Positions 17,187-24,835 of a stretch of 64,000 nucleotides of DNA are shown piece by piece (position 1 is the stretch's first letter; the number at the start of each line of letters is the position of its first letter). A model generated the notes under the pieces. It was given only the letters and a program-made list of their open reading frames with translations. It was not told the DNA's origin and did not search any database. The translations under genes were made by a program, and so were the position numbers. Source of the stretch: Streptomyces sp. CHD11 (lineage in GTDB: Bacteria > Actinomycetota > Actinomycetes > Streptomycetales > Streptomycetaceae); NCBI RefSeq assembly GCF_018638295.1, contig NZ_JABTTS010000027.1, forward strand, positions 111,229-175,228, written 5' to 3'.

Positions 17187-17256
17187 ACCGGCCGGTCCTG
17201 GGGAGTTGACTTTCCCTACCGACCGGTAACAGACTCGGTGTTACCGTAAGTAACAC
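17187..17256 (+). promoter_or_regulatory. Acyl-CoA dehydrogenase promoter with three TetR-type operator candidates
   Basis: A -35-like TTGACT (17206-17211) and -10-like CAGACT (17230-17235, 18-base spacer) precede the dehydrogenase gene. Palindromes flank and overlap them: ACCGGCCGGT (17187-17196), TACCG-AC-CGGTA (17217-17228) between the two boxes, and GTGTTAC-N5-GTAACAC (17238-17256) just after the -10. The first two share ACCG/CGGT half-sites; the third is a different motif. Confidence 0.65.
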
Positions 17257-17282
17257 GCGCATGCGCTGCAGCTGGAGGGGTC

Positions 17283-18509
17283 ATGGCCGAGTTCACCATG
17301 GAGCTCAACGACGAACAGAAGGAGGTCCGCGACTGGCTGCACGGCTTCGCCGCCGACGTGATCCGCCCCGCGGCCGCCGAATGGGACGAGCGTGAGGAGA
17401 CTCCCTGGCCGGTCATCCAGGAGGCCGCCAAGGTCGGCATCTACTCCCTGGACTTCTACGCCCAGCAGTACTTCGACGTGACCGGCCTCGGCATCCCCAT
17501 GGCGATGGAGGAGCTGTTCTGGGGCGACGCGGGCATCGCCCTGTCGATCGTCGGCACCGGTCTCGCCGCGGTCGGCGTCCTCGCCAACGGCACCGAGGAA
17601 CAGATCGGCACCTGGATCCCCCAGATGTACGGCGATGCCAATGACGTCAAGGTCGCCGCGTTCTGCTCCTCCGAGCCCGACGCGGGCTCCGACGTGGCCT
17701 CGATGCGCACCCGCGCGGTGTACGACGAGGCCAAGGACGAGTGGGTGATCAACGGAACCAAGACCTGGGCCACCAACGGCGGCATCGCCAACGTCCACGT
17801 CGTGGTCGCGGTCGTCGACGCGGACCTCGGCTCCAAGGGCCACGCCTCCTTCATCATCCCGCCGGGCACCCCGGGCTGCTCCCAGGGCCAGAAGTTCAAG
17901 AAGCACGGCATCCGGGCCTCGCACACCGCCGAGGTCATCCTGGACAACGTGCGTGTTCCCGGCTCCTGTCTGCTCGGCGGCAAGGAGAAGCTGGACGAGC
18001 GCCTCGCCCGTGCCCGGGAGAAGGCCAGGAAGGGTGGTGAGCGCGTCAAGAACGCCGCCATGGCCACCTTCGAGGCGTCCCGCCCCGCGGTCGGAGCCAT
18101 GGCGGTCGGTACCGCCCGCGCGGCCTACGAGGTCGCCCTCGAGTACGCCACCACGCGTGAGCAGTTCGGCCGCCCGATCATCGACAACCAGGGTGTCGCC
18201 TTCCAGCTCGCCGACATGCGCACACAGATCGACGCCGCCCGCCTCCTGGTGTGGCGCGCCTCCTGGATGGCGGTCAACGGCAAGCAGTTCACGGCGGCCG
18301 AGGGCTCGATGTCCAAGCTGTTCGCCAGCGAGACGGCCAAGAAGGTCACCGGCCAGGCGATCCAGATCCTCGGCGGCAACGGCTACACGCGTGAGTACCC
18401 GGTCGAGCGGATGCACCGCGACGCCGCGATCTACACGATCTTCGAGGGCACCAGCGAGATCCAGCGCCTGGTGATCGCCCGCACCCTGTCGGGCATGCCC
18501 ATCCGCTGA
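17283..18509 (+). CDS. Acyl-CoA dehydrogenase
   Basis: A 408-residue FAD enzyme oxidising acyl-CoA to enoyl-CoA. Full-length family architecture is present. FCSSEPDAGSD is the FAD/substrate loop, TKTWATNG follows, then QFGRPIIDNQGVAFQLADM, and the C-terminal IFEGTSEIQRLVIAR carries the candidate catalytic glutamate. GGAGGGG lies just before the ATG. Operator-like repeats upstream and the divergent TetR gene imply induction by its substrate. A GC hairpin ends the transcript. It resembles the Streptomyces AcdH enzymes for short or branched acyl-CoA, which I infer from memory. Confidence 0.92.
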   Translation: MAEFTMELNDEQKEVRDWLHGFAADVIRPAAAEWDEREETPWPVIQEAAKVGIYSLDFYAQQYFDVTGLGIPMAMEELFWGDAGIALSIVGTGLAAVGVLANGTEEQIGTWIPQMYGDANDVKVAAFCSSEPDAGSDVASMRTRAVYDEAKDEWVINGTKTWATNGGIANVHVVVAVVDADLGSKGHASFIIPPGTPGCSQGQKFKKHGIRASHTAEVILDNVRVPGSCLLGGKEKLDERLARAREKARKGGERVKNAAMATFEASRPAVGAMAVGTARAAYEVALEYATTREQFGRPIIDNQGVAFQLADMRTQIDAARLLVWRASWMAVNGKQFTAAEGSMSKLFASETAKKVTGQAIQILGGNGYTREYPVERMHRDAAIYTIFEGTSEIQRLVIARTLSGMPIR

Positions 18510-18527
18510 AGGCCGGCCACCCGGACG

Positions 18528-18553
18528 CCCGGCGGTGCGGAAGCACCGCCGGG
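18528..18553 (+). terminator. Hairpin downstream of the acyl-CoA dehydrogenase
   Basis: Perfect 11-bp arms CCCGGCGGTGC / GCACCGCCGGG around a GGAA tetraloop, about 20 bases past the stop codon. Confidence 0.75.
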
Positions 18554-18629
18554 TGACCCGTGCACGCCGGGTTGCCCGTGCCGCCTCCCCGGGCAACGCT
18601 TCTGTGTGACCGACGCGACGGAGGACGCG

Positions 18630-19337
18630 ATGAGACCCACGGCCCGGGAACTGCTGGAGACGGCCACCAGGGAACTGGCCCCGGACCCGCGGTCCAACCC
18701 GGTGGTCCCGCTGATCGCCCGCGGCGAGGCCGACCGGGCCGTCCTGACCGCACTCGCCCTGGAACAGCGCTGGGTGATCCCGGCGGACCGCCGCGCCTTC
18801 CTGCACCTGGCGGAGCGGGCCGCCCCGCTCTCGGCCGCGTACTTCGCCGCCCTGGCCGAGGGCGAGGCCCTGGCGGCGGAACACCTGGAGACGTTCACGG
18901 CCGCATGCGGTGTGGGCGAAGCGCGGGCCGCCGCGTACGAGCCCCGGACGGGCTGTCAGGCCTACCCCGCGTACGTCGCCTGGCTGGCCCTCAACGCTGA
19001 GCCCGCCGACGCCGTCCTCGCCCTGACCGTCAACTTCTCGGCCTGGGGCGGCTACTGCGCCACGATCGCCGAGGCCCTGCGCACCCGCTACGGCTTCGCC
19101 GACGACGCCTGTGCCTTCTTCGACTTCTTCGCCGAGCCGGCCCCGGCTCTGGACGAGGCCGCCACGGAAGCAGTGCGGACCGCCCTGGACGAGGGACGCC
19201 TCGACGAGAACCGCGCACACGCGTATGCCCAGGTGCTTCAGACGTACGAGGCGATGTTCTGGGCAACGCTCGGGGAACACGGTCAGGGGCGCGGGGAACC
19301 GCGCGACCAACCACAACGGGCCCGCACCCGGCCCTAA
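18630..19337 (+). CDS. Heme-oxygenase-fold (TenA/PqqC-like) protein
   Basis: A 235-residue mostly helical protein. The pattern AYVAWLALNAEPADAVLALT, then FSAWGGYCATIAEALRTRYG and ACAFFDFFAEP, resembles the TenA/PqqC heme-oxygenase-like fold, as do the early QRWVIPADRRAFLHLAERA residues. I cannot identify TenA thiaminase catalytic residues with confidence, so no reaction is assigned. The ATG at 18630 is chosen for GGAGG 5 bases upstream. Its stop overlaps the stop of the convergent small gene. Confidence 0.65.
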   Translation: MRPTARELLETATRELAPDPRSNPVVPLIARGEADRAVLTALALEQRWVIPADRRAFLHLAERAAPLSAAYFAALAEGEALAAEHLETFTAACGVGEARAAAYEPRTGCQAYPAYVAWLALNAEPADAVLALTVNFSAWGGYCATIAEALRTRYGFADDACAFFDFFAEPAPALDEAATEAVRTALDEGRLDENRAHAYAQVLQTYEAMFWATLGEHGQGRGEPRDQPQRARTRP

Positions 19338-19570
19338 GGGGCGCCCCCGCTGCTGTGGGCGATGCACGCCACGTCGATCCGATCGGCAAGCTTCGCAAGC
19401 TCGATGGTCAGCGCCGCGACCGTGTCCTCGTCGAGCCCGTCCTCCCCCGCCTCGACCAGCCGCACCCACCGCCCGCCCACCGTACGCAGCAGTTTGCTGA
19501 CATCGGCGGCGGCCACCTGCAAGGTCCCGCGGTCGTCGACGATCAGAGGCAGAGTCACTTCGCGGTTCAC
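19334..19570 (-). CDS. DUF6213-like small conserved protein
   Basis: A 78-residue cytosolic protein (starts MNREVTLPLIVDDRGTLQV when read from the GTG) with an alternating strand-helix pattern and no membrane segment. The sequence matches a short family conserved across Streptomyces that I recall as DUF6213. The GTG at 19570 fits the family N-terminus but has no good ribosome site. Its stop overlaps the convergent gene by 4 bases. Function unknown. Confidence 0.72.
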   Translation of the reverse strand: MNREVTLPLIVDDRGTLQVAAADVSKLLRTVGGRWVRLVEAGEDGLDEDTVAALTIELAKLADRIDVACIAHSSGGAP

Positions 19571-19595
19571 AGTCGGGATCGTAGCCGCGCGGACA

Positions 19596-20981
19596 TCACG
19601 CACCCTGCCAAACCGTGGTGATGTTGCAGAACTCGCGGATTCCGTGCCCGGACAGCTCACGTCCGTACCCGGACCGCTTCACTCCGCCGAACGGGAACGC
19701 CGGGTGGGACGCCGTCATGCCGTTCACGTACACACTGCCCGCCTCGAGGTCCCGGACGAAGCGGTCGACCTCGGCCTCGTCGCGGGTCCAGACATTGGAG
19801 CTGAGCCCGAAGTCGGTGTCGTTCGCGATCAGGACCGCCTCGTCCAGGTCCGCCGCCCGGTACAGCGTGGCGACCGGTCCGAAGGCCTCCTCCCGGTGGA
19901 TGCGCATCTCCCGGCCGATACCGGCCAGGACCGTCGGCGGGTAGAACCAGCCGGGACCTTCGGGGCGCTCGCCGCCGCACAGTACGGTGGCACCGCCCCG
20001 TACGGCGTCGTCGACCAGTTCCTCCAGATCGTCGCGGCCCCGTTCGCTGGAGAGCGGCCCGACATCCGTGTCCTCGTCCATCGGGTCGCCGACCTTCAGC
20101 GCCTTCATGCCAGCGGTGAAGCGTTCGGCGAAGGCGTCGTAGACGTCGGTGTGCACGATGAACCGCTTGGCGGCGATGCAGGACTGCCCGGTGTTCTGCG
20201 TCCGCGCGGTGACCGCGACCTCCGCGGCCCGGTCCAGGTCGGCGGAGGGCATCACCACGTAGGGGTCGCTGCCCCCCAGTTCCAGCACCGTCTTCTTGAT
20301 CATTTCCGCGGCGGTGGAGGCGACCGCGCGGCCCGCGGGCTCGCTCCCGGTGAGCGTGGCCGCCTTGACCCGTTCGTCCCGCAGGAGGTCGTCGACCGCG
20401 GCCGAGCCGATGAGCAGGGTCTGGAAGCAGCCCTCGGTGAAGCCCGCGCGGTGGAAGAGGTCCTCCAGATACAGGGCCGTCTGCGGCACGTTCGAGGCAT
20501 GCTTCAGCAGTCCCACGTTGCCCGCCATCAGCGCGGGCGCGGCGAACCGCACCACCTGCCACAGCGGGAAGTTCCACGGCATCACGGCGAGCACCGGGCC
20601 CAGCGGCCGGTAGCGCACCAGGACCCGGGAGGCGCCGGAGTCCTTCACGTCGTCCGCGGCCGGCTCCTCGTCGGCGAGGAGCTCCGCCGCGTGGTCGGCG
20701 TACCAGTGCATCGCCTTGGCGCACTTCGCGGCCTCCGCGCGGGCCTGCCGGACCGGCTTGCCCATCTCCGTGGTGATCATCCGGCCGACGGTCCCCTGGT
20801 CCTCGTCGAGGATCTCGGCGGCCCGGTGCAGCAGGCGGGCACGCTCGTCGAACGTCGTCGTCCGGTACGTGCGGAACGTCGCCTCCGCGAGCCGGAGCCG
20901 GCGTTCCAGCTCCTCCTCGTCCATGGGGTGGTACGTCTTGACGGTCTCGCCGTTCGCCGGATTCACCGTGGCGATGTGCAT
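19596..20981 (-). CDS. Succinate-semialdehyde dehydrogenase family aldehyde dehydrogenase
   Basis: A 461-residue NAD(P)-dependent aldehyde dehydrogenase. VMPWNFPLWQ and KHASNVPQTA bind cofactor, LELGGSDPY holds the general base, and GQSCIAAKR carries the nucleophile cysteine. The C-terminal PFGGVKRSGYGREL is typical of the SSADH (GabD-like) branch. GGGAGG precedes the ATG at 20981. It probably channels 4-aminobutyrate or polyamine carbon into succinate, though substrate range in this branch is broad. Confidence 0.88.
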   Translation of the reverse strand: MHIATVNPANGETVKTYHPMDEEELERRLRLAEATFRTYRTTTFDERARLLHRAAEILDEDQGTVGRMITTEMGKPVRQARAEAAKCAKAMHWYADHAAELLADEEPAADDVKDSGASRVLVRYRPLGPVLAVMPWNFPLWQVVRFAAPALMAGNVGLLKHASNVPQTALYLEDLFHRAGFTEGCFQTLLIGSAAVDDLLRDERVKAATLTGSEPAGRAVASTAAEMIKKTVLELGGSDPYVVMPSADLDRAAEVAVTARTQNTGQSCIAAKRFIVHTDVYDAFAERFTAGMKALKVGDPMDEDTDVGPLSSERGRDDLEELVDDAVRGGATVLCGGERPEGPGWFYPPTVLAGIGREMRIHREEAFGPVATLYRAADLDEAVLIANDTDFGLSSNVWTRDEAEVDRFVRDLEAGSVYVNGMTASHPAFPFGGVKRSGYGRELSGHGIREFCNITTVWQGA

Positions 20982-21057
20982 CGCTGACCTCCCTGGGGAC
21001 GCGCTGTGCCTTCCGACCTTCCCGCGCGGCGGTGGGCGGCGCAACGCGGGAGGTTCC

Positions 21058-21522
21058 TCAGGACGAGTGCTCCGCCAGGCGGTCGAGAAACGCGGCCTGC
21101 GCGGAGACGATCACTTTCCGGGCCCGGTCCAGGGTGAACCAGGCGACCCGGTCCAGTTCCGGGAACTCCCGCATCCGCCCCGACCTCGGCGGCCACTCCA
21201 TCTCGAAGGTGCCGGGGACCACCGCCGCCGGATCGAGGTCGGCCTCGACCGCCCAGGCCGTCACGGTCTTCCCGCCGGCCTGCCGCACCTCCCCGAGCGG
21301 TACGGTCTCCCCGTCCGGCGGCGGGAGCCCCAGCTCCTCCCGGAACTCGCGGCGCGCCGCCTCCCGGGCCGGCTCCCCGGGGTCGTACTCGCCCTTCGGC
21401 ACGGTCCACGCCCCGGTGTCCCGCTTCCGGAAGAACGGGCCGCCCATATGACCGAGCAGTACCTCGAGACCCTGAGGGGTGTGCCGGAACAACAACAGGC
21501 CGGCGCTCCGGGAGCCCTTCAC
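21058..21522 (-). CDS. NUDIX hydrolase
   Basis: A 154-residue NUDIX-fold protein. The Nudix box is complete: G-EYDPG-E, seven residues, then REFREELGL. The start (KGSRSAGLLLFR) resembles the NUDIX proteins often encoded beside ATP-dependent ligases in actinobacteria. The GTG overlaps the ligase stop (GTGA), so it is translationally coupled to the ligase. A damaged nucleotide or dinucleotide-type substrate is plausible but not shown. Confidence 0.85.
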   Translation of the reverse strand: MKGSRSAGLLLFRHTPQGLEVLLGHMGGPFFRKRDTGAWTVPKGEYDPGEPAREAARREFREELGLPPPDGETVPLGEVRQAGGKTVTAWAVEADLDPAAVVPGTFEMEWPPRSGRMREFPELDRVAWFTLDRARKVIVSAQAAFLDRLAEHSS

Positions 21523-23057
21523 GGCCGTACCCCGGGGTGCGCGGCGAACAGGGCCTCCACGGTGTCCGCCTCCTCGGGGCGCTTGTCCTCGCGGTAGCGG
21601 ATCACACGGGCGAAGCGGAGGGTGATACCGGCCGGGTACCGGGTGGAGCGCTGGAGGCCGTCGTAGGCGATCTCCACGACGAGCTCGGGGCGCACCGTCA
21701 CGACGTAGCCGCTCTCGCCGACCGCCAGCTCCCGCAGCCGCTCGGTCTGCCACTCCAGCACCGCGTCGGTCATGCCCTTGAACGTCTTGCCGAGCATGGC
21801 GAAGCCGCCGTCGGCGGTACGCGCGCCCAGGTGCAGATTGGAGAGCTTGCCGGTGCGGCGGCCGTGGCCCCACTCGGCGGCCAGCACCACCAGGTCGAGC
21901 GTGTGCACGGGCTTGACCTTCAGCCAGGACGCGCCCCGCCGGCCCGCGCTGTAGGGGGCGTCCAGCCCTTTGGCCACGACGCCCTCGTGGCCGCGCTCGA
22001 GCGTCTCGGCCAGGAACCGTTCCGCCGCGTCCAGGTCCCCGGGGCCGGACACCACGGTGCGCCGCACCCGCATCGGTTCCGGGACCAGCCGGGCCAGTTC
22101 CGCGTGCCGCTCGGAGAACGGCAGGTCCAGCAGGTCACGGCCGTCGACGGAGAGCGCGTCGAAGAAGACGGGGGAGACGGGCACCTCCCGGGCCGCAGTG
22201 GCGACGTCCACCCGGGAGCCGACCCGTCCGGCGGTCTCCTGGAACGAGCGGGGGCGCCCGTCGCCGCCGAAGGAGATGACCTCCCCGTCCAGGATGAACC
22301 GCTCGCCCCGCAACTCCCGGGCCGCCGCCGTCACTTCCGGCAGCCGGCCGGTGATGTCGTCGAGGGTGCGGGTGTGCACGCGCACGGTGTCGCCGTCGCG
22401 GTGGACCTGGACCCGGATGCCGTCGAGCTTCTCCTCGACCGCGCAGGGCCCCAGCTTCGCGACCGCCTCGGCGACCGAGGAGGCGCTGTGCGCCAGCATC
22501 GGCAGCACCGGGCGCCCGACGGTGAGACGGAACCGCTCCAGCGCCCCGGGGCCGTCCGCGAGCAGCGCCTCGGCCACCGACTGCAGCGAACCGGCCAGCA
22601 TCACCGCCCGCCGCACATCGGCCGACGCGGCCCCCGTCGCCCGTGCCAGTCCCTCCACCGCGACCGCGTCCAGGGCCCCCTGGCGGACCTCGCCGGTGAG
22701 CAGCCCGGACAGGAACCGCTGCTCGTCCTCGGTGGCCGCGCCGAGCAGCTCACCCACCAGCCGGGCCCGCTCGCCCTGCGAGCCCGGACCGGACACCTCG
22801 CCCAGCGTGGTGAGCAGGGCGTCGACCTCGCGCACGGTCAGGGACGGCTCGGCGGCCGGCGCGACCGGACGGCTCAGTACCTTCCAGCCGACGCCGATGC
22901 GCCCCTGTGGCAGCCGGCCCGCCAGATAGGGGATGACGACCGGCACGTCGTCCGCCGCCGCCTCCCGGAACAGCTCGGCGAGCAGGGCGATCTTCCGGGA
23001 CCGCGCCGAGGTGGCGGCGACCTCCTGGGACACACGGGCCAGCCGGGACAGCAGCAT
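21519..23057 (-). CDS. ATP-dependent DNA ligase
   Basis: A 512-residue ligase with an N-terminal DNA-binding domain, nucleotidyltransferase domain and OB fold. The adenylated lysine is K210 in EEKLDGIRVQ. Later motifs include RFILDGEVISFG, EGVVAKGLDAPYSAGRRG and WLKVKPVHTLDLVVL. The length matches actinobacterial LigB/Lig-type enzymes, which are accessory to the NAD-dependent LigA. It is coupled to the NUDIX gene, suggesting a small repair unit. Confidence 0.92.
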   Translation of the reverse strand: MLLSRLARVSQEVAATSARSRKIALLAELFREAAADDVPVVIPYLAGRLPQGRIGVGWKVLSRPVAPAAEPSLTVREVDALLTTLGEVSGPGSQGERARLVGELLGAATEDEQRFLSGLLTGEVRQGALDAVAVEGLARATGAASADVRRAVMLAGSLQSVAEALLADGPGALERFRLTVGRPVLPMLAHSASSVAEAVAKLGPCAVEEKLDGIRVQVHRDGDTVRVHTRTLDDITGRLPEVTAAARELRGERFILDGEVISFGGDGRPRSFQETAGRVGSRVDVATAAREVPVSPVFFDALSVDGRDLLDLPFSERHAELARLVPEPMRVRRTVVSGPGDLDAAERFLAETLERGHEGVVAKGLDAPYSAGRRGASWLKVKPVHTLDLVVLAAEWGHGRRTGKLSNLHLGARTADGGFAMLGKTFKGMTDAVLEWQTERLRELAVGESGYVVTVRPELVVEIAYDGLQRSTRYPAGITLRFARVIRYREDKRPEEADTVEALFAAHPGVRP

Positions 23058-23108
23058 GCAGCCATGGTGCTACGGAGGAGGGCGCTCCACACCCCGGCCG
23101 TTCGGTCC

Positions 23109-24053
23109 CTATCCGTCCACCGCGGCGTCCAGGCGGCTCATCAGCAGGTCGCCGACGATCGCGGACGCGGCGCGGTAGCCGCCGCTCGCCGCGTGCACGA
23201 CCTGCTCGGCGAAGCCGATCGCGTTGCCCGCGGCCCAGACCCCGGGCACCGTGGTCAGGCCGGTCGGGTCGACGACCGGGTACGCGCCGAACGGGGTCTC
23301 GTTCATCTCGGCGCCAAGACGCTCCAGCAGACCCGTCTGCGGCAGCGGACGGGGCGCGGTGAAGAGCACGGAGCGTGCGTGCGTGGTGCCGTCGGCCAGC
23401 CGGACCCCGGCGAGCCGGTCGTCCTCCACCAACAGCCCGGCGACCTCACCGGGCACCACGCCGACCCCGGCGGCGGCCAGCCGCCGCAGGTCCTGGTCGG
23501 TCAGCTCGGCCTCGGCGACCCGGTGCAGGAAGAGAGTGACGTCCTTCGACCACTGGGACACCATCAGCGCCTGGTGCACACTCATCGCGCTCGCCGCGAG
23601 CACTCCGAAGGGCTCGTCGCGCACCTCCCAGCCGTGGCAGAACGGGCAGTGCAGTACGTCCTTCCCGAAGCGCTCGGCGACCCCGGGGACGTCCGGCAGT
23701 TCGTCCTTCAGCCCGGTGGCGACGATCAGCCGCCGGGCGCGCACGGCCCCTCCCGCCCCGAGTGCGACGGTGAAGTCCCCGTCCCTGGTCACGTCCGAGA
23801 CCCGGTCCCGGACCAGTTCGACGCCGTAGCGGTCGATCTCCTCCCGGCCCAGCGCCAGGAACTCGGCCGGTGACATTCCGTCCCGGGTCAGATACCCCTG
23901 CATGTGCGGCGACGGCGCGTTGCGCGGCTCGCCCGCGTCGACGACCAGCGCCCGCTGCCGGGCCCGGCCCAGTACCAGGGCGGCGGAGAGCCCTGCCGCT
24001 CCACCGCCGACGACGACCACGTCGTAGATCTCGCTGCGGTCCGTTGTGTTCAT
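23109..24053 (-). CDS. Thioredoxin-reductase-like FAD oxidoreductase
   Basis: A 314-residue flavoprotein of the thioredoxin reductase fold. FAD is bound by VVVVGGGAAGLSAAL (12-26) and the C-terminal VPGVWAAGNAIGF. The redox pair is HCPFCHG (C136, C139). The second dinucleotide site, normally GxGxxA, reads FGVLAASAMSVH, so NADPH binding looks altered. The ATG at 24053 is used because GGAGG lies 8 bases upstream. It diverges from an XRE-cupin regulator across 77 bases that hold that regulator's promoter. Confidence 0.87.
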   Translation of the reverse strand: MNTTDRSEIYDVVVVGGGAAGLSAALVLGRARQRALVVDAGEPRNAPSPHMQGYLTRDGMSPAEFLALGREEIDRYGVELVRDRVSDVTRDGDFTVALGAGGAVRARRLIVATGLKDELPDVPGVAERFGKDVLHCPFCHGWEVRDEPFGVLAASAMSVHQALMVSQWSKDVTLFLHRVAEAELTDQDLRRLAAAGVGVVPGEVAGLLVEDDRLAGVRLADGTTHARSVLFTAPRPLPQTGLLERLGAEMNETPFGAYPVVDPTGLTTVPGVWAAGNAIGFAEQVVHAASGGYRAASAIVGDLLMSRLDAAVDG

Positions 24054-24095
24054 CGTGACCACCTCCACGGCCACAGTCGCCGAACCGGTGCGGTA

Positions 24096-24131
24096 TTGAC
24101 AAACAACTTTGCCGATCCTGCAATAGGAGGG
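24096..24131 (+). promoter_or_regulatory. Consensus promoter for a leaderless regulator transcript
   Basis: TTGACA (24096-24101), a 17-base spacer and TGCAAT (24119-24124) make a near-ideal vegetative promoter. Transcription would start about 7 bases later, on the GTG at 24131. TTGC-N7-GCAA (24109-24123) spans the spacer and -10 and could be an operator. The thioredoxin-reductase-like gene reads the other way from 24053. Confidence 0.7.
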
Positions 24132-24706
24132 TGACGACGGACGAAGTTCTCGCGGATGTGGGCCCCCGGCTGCGGCGGATCAGGAAGGACCGGGAGGTGA
24201 CTCTCGCGGCGCTGTCGGAGGCGACCGGCATATCCGTGAGCACCCTCTCGCGGCTGGAGTCCGGGCTGCGCAGACCCAGTCTGGAGCTGCTGCTGCCGAT
24301 CGCGCAGGCCCATCAGGTCCCGCTGGACGAACTGGTGGGCGCGCCGCCGGTCGGCGATCCGCGCATCCGCGCGTCCGAGCCGATCGTGCGGTACGGCCGT
24401 ACCCACTGGCCGCTCACCCGCCAGCCCGGCGGGCTCCAGGCCTACAAGGTGCTCGAACCGAAGCGGCGGCTGGAACCGGAACCGCGCACGCACGAGGGTT
24501 ACGAGTGGCTGTATGTGATGTCCGGGAGGTTGCGGCTGGTGCTCGGTGAGCACGATGTGGTGCTGGCGGCGGGGGAGGCGGCGGAGTTCGACACACGGGT
24601 GCCGCACTGGTTCGGGTCGACCGGGGAGGGGCCCGTGGAGTTCCTCAGTCTGTTCGGTCCGCAGGGGGAGCGGATGCACGTACGGGCGCGGCCCAGGCAG
24701 GGCTGA
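24131..24706 (+). CDS. XRE-family regulator with cupin domain
   Basis: A 191-residue regulator with an N-terminal helix-turn-helix (about 10-62; LAALSEATGISVSTLSRLES) and a C-terminal cupin_2 sensor (about 115-185; HEGYEWLYVMSGRLRLVLG and HWFGSTGEGPVEFLS). AGGAGG touches the GTG with no spacer, so it cannot serve as a normal ribosome site. With the promoter placed as it is, the message is probably leaderless. It likely controls the divergent flavoprotein gene and itself. Confidence 0.9.
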   Translation: MTTDEVLADVGPRLRRIRKDREVTLAALSEATGISVSTLSRLESGLRRPSLELLLPIAQAHQVPLDELVGAPPVGDPRIRASEPIVRYGRTHWPLTRQPGGLQAYKVLEPKRRLEPEPRTHEGYEWLYVMSGRLRLVLGEHDVVLAAGEAAEFDTRVPHWFGSTGEGPVEFLSLFGPQGERMHVRARPRQG

Positions 24707-24728
24707 CCGCAGGGCTGACCGCAGGGCT
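24697..24728 (+). repeat. 12-bp tandem repeat across the XRE gene stop
   Basis: About 2.7 copies of GCAGGGCTGACC (24697-24708, 24709-24720, partial to 24728). The first copy contains the TGA stop of the regulator. This looks like replication slippage; no function is evident. Confidence 0.8.
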
Positions 24729-24752
24729 CGCCGGGCGTGACGGACGAGACGG

Positions 24753-24782
24753 TTCCCTGATGGGCAAGCGACCGCTTAGTAT
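24753..24782 (+). promoter_or_regulatory. Promoter with overlapping palindrome before the quinone reductase operon
   Basis: TAGTAT (24777-24782) is a good -10 box; TTCCCT (24753-24758) is a poor -35. The perfect inverted repeat AAGCG-AC-CGCTT (24766-24777) ends on the first base of the -10, a common place for a TetR-type repressor. No regulator gene is adjacent. Confidence 0.55.
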
Positions 24783-24835
24783 GCGGTGGACCCGGTCAGG
24801 CGAACACGACGTTCACAGCCCCGTGGAGGCCCCGC

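Noticed and set aside
20982..21057. TCCCGCG/CGCGGGA pair between the NUDIX and dehydrogenase genes as terminator
   Set aside because: The loop of 18 bases is large and the arms are short; support is too weak.
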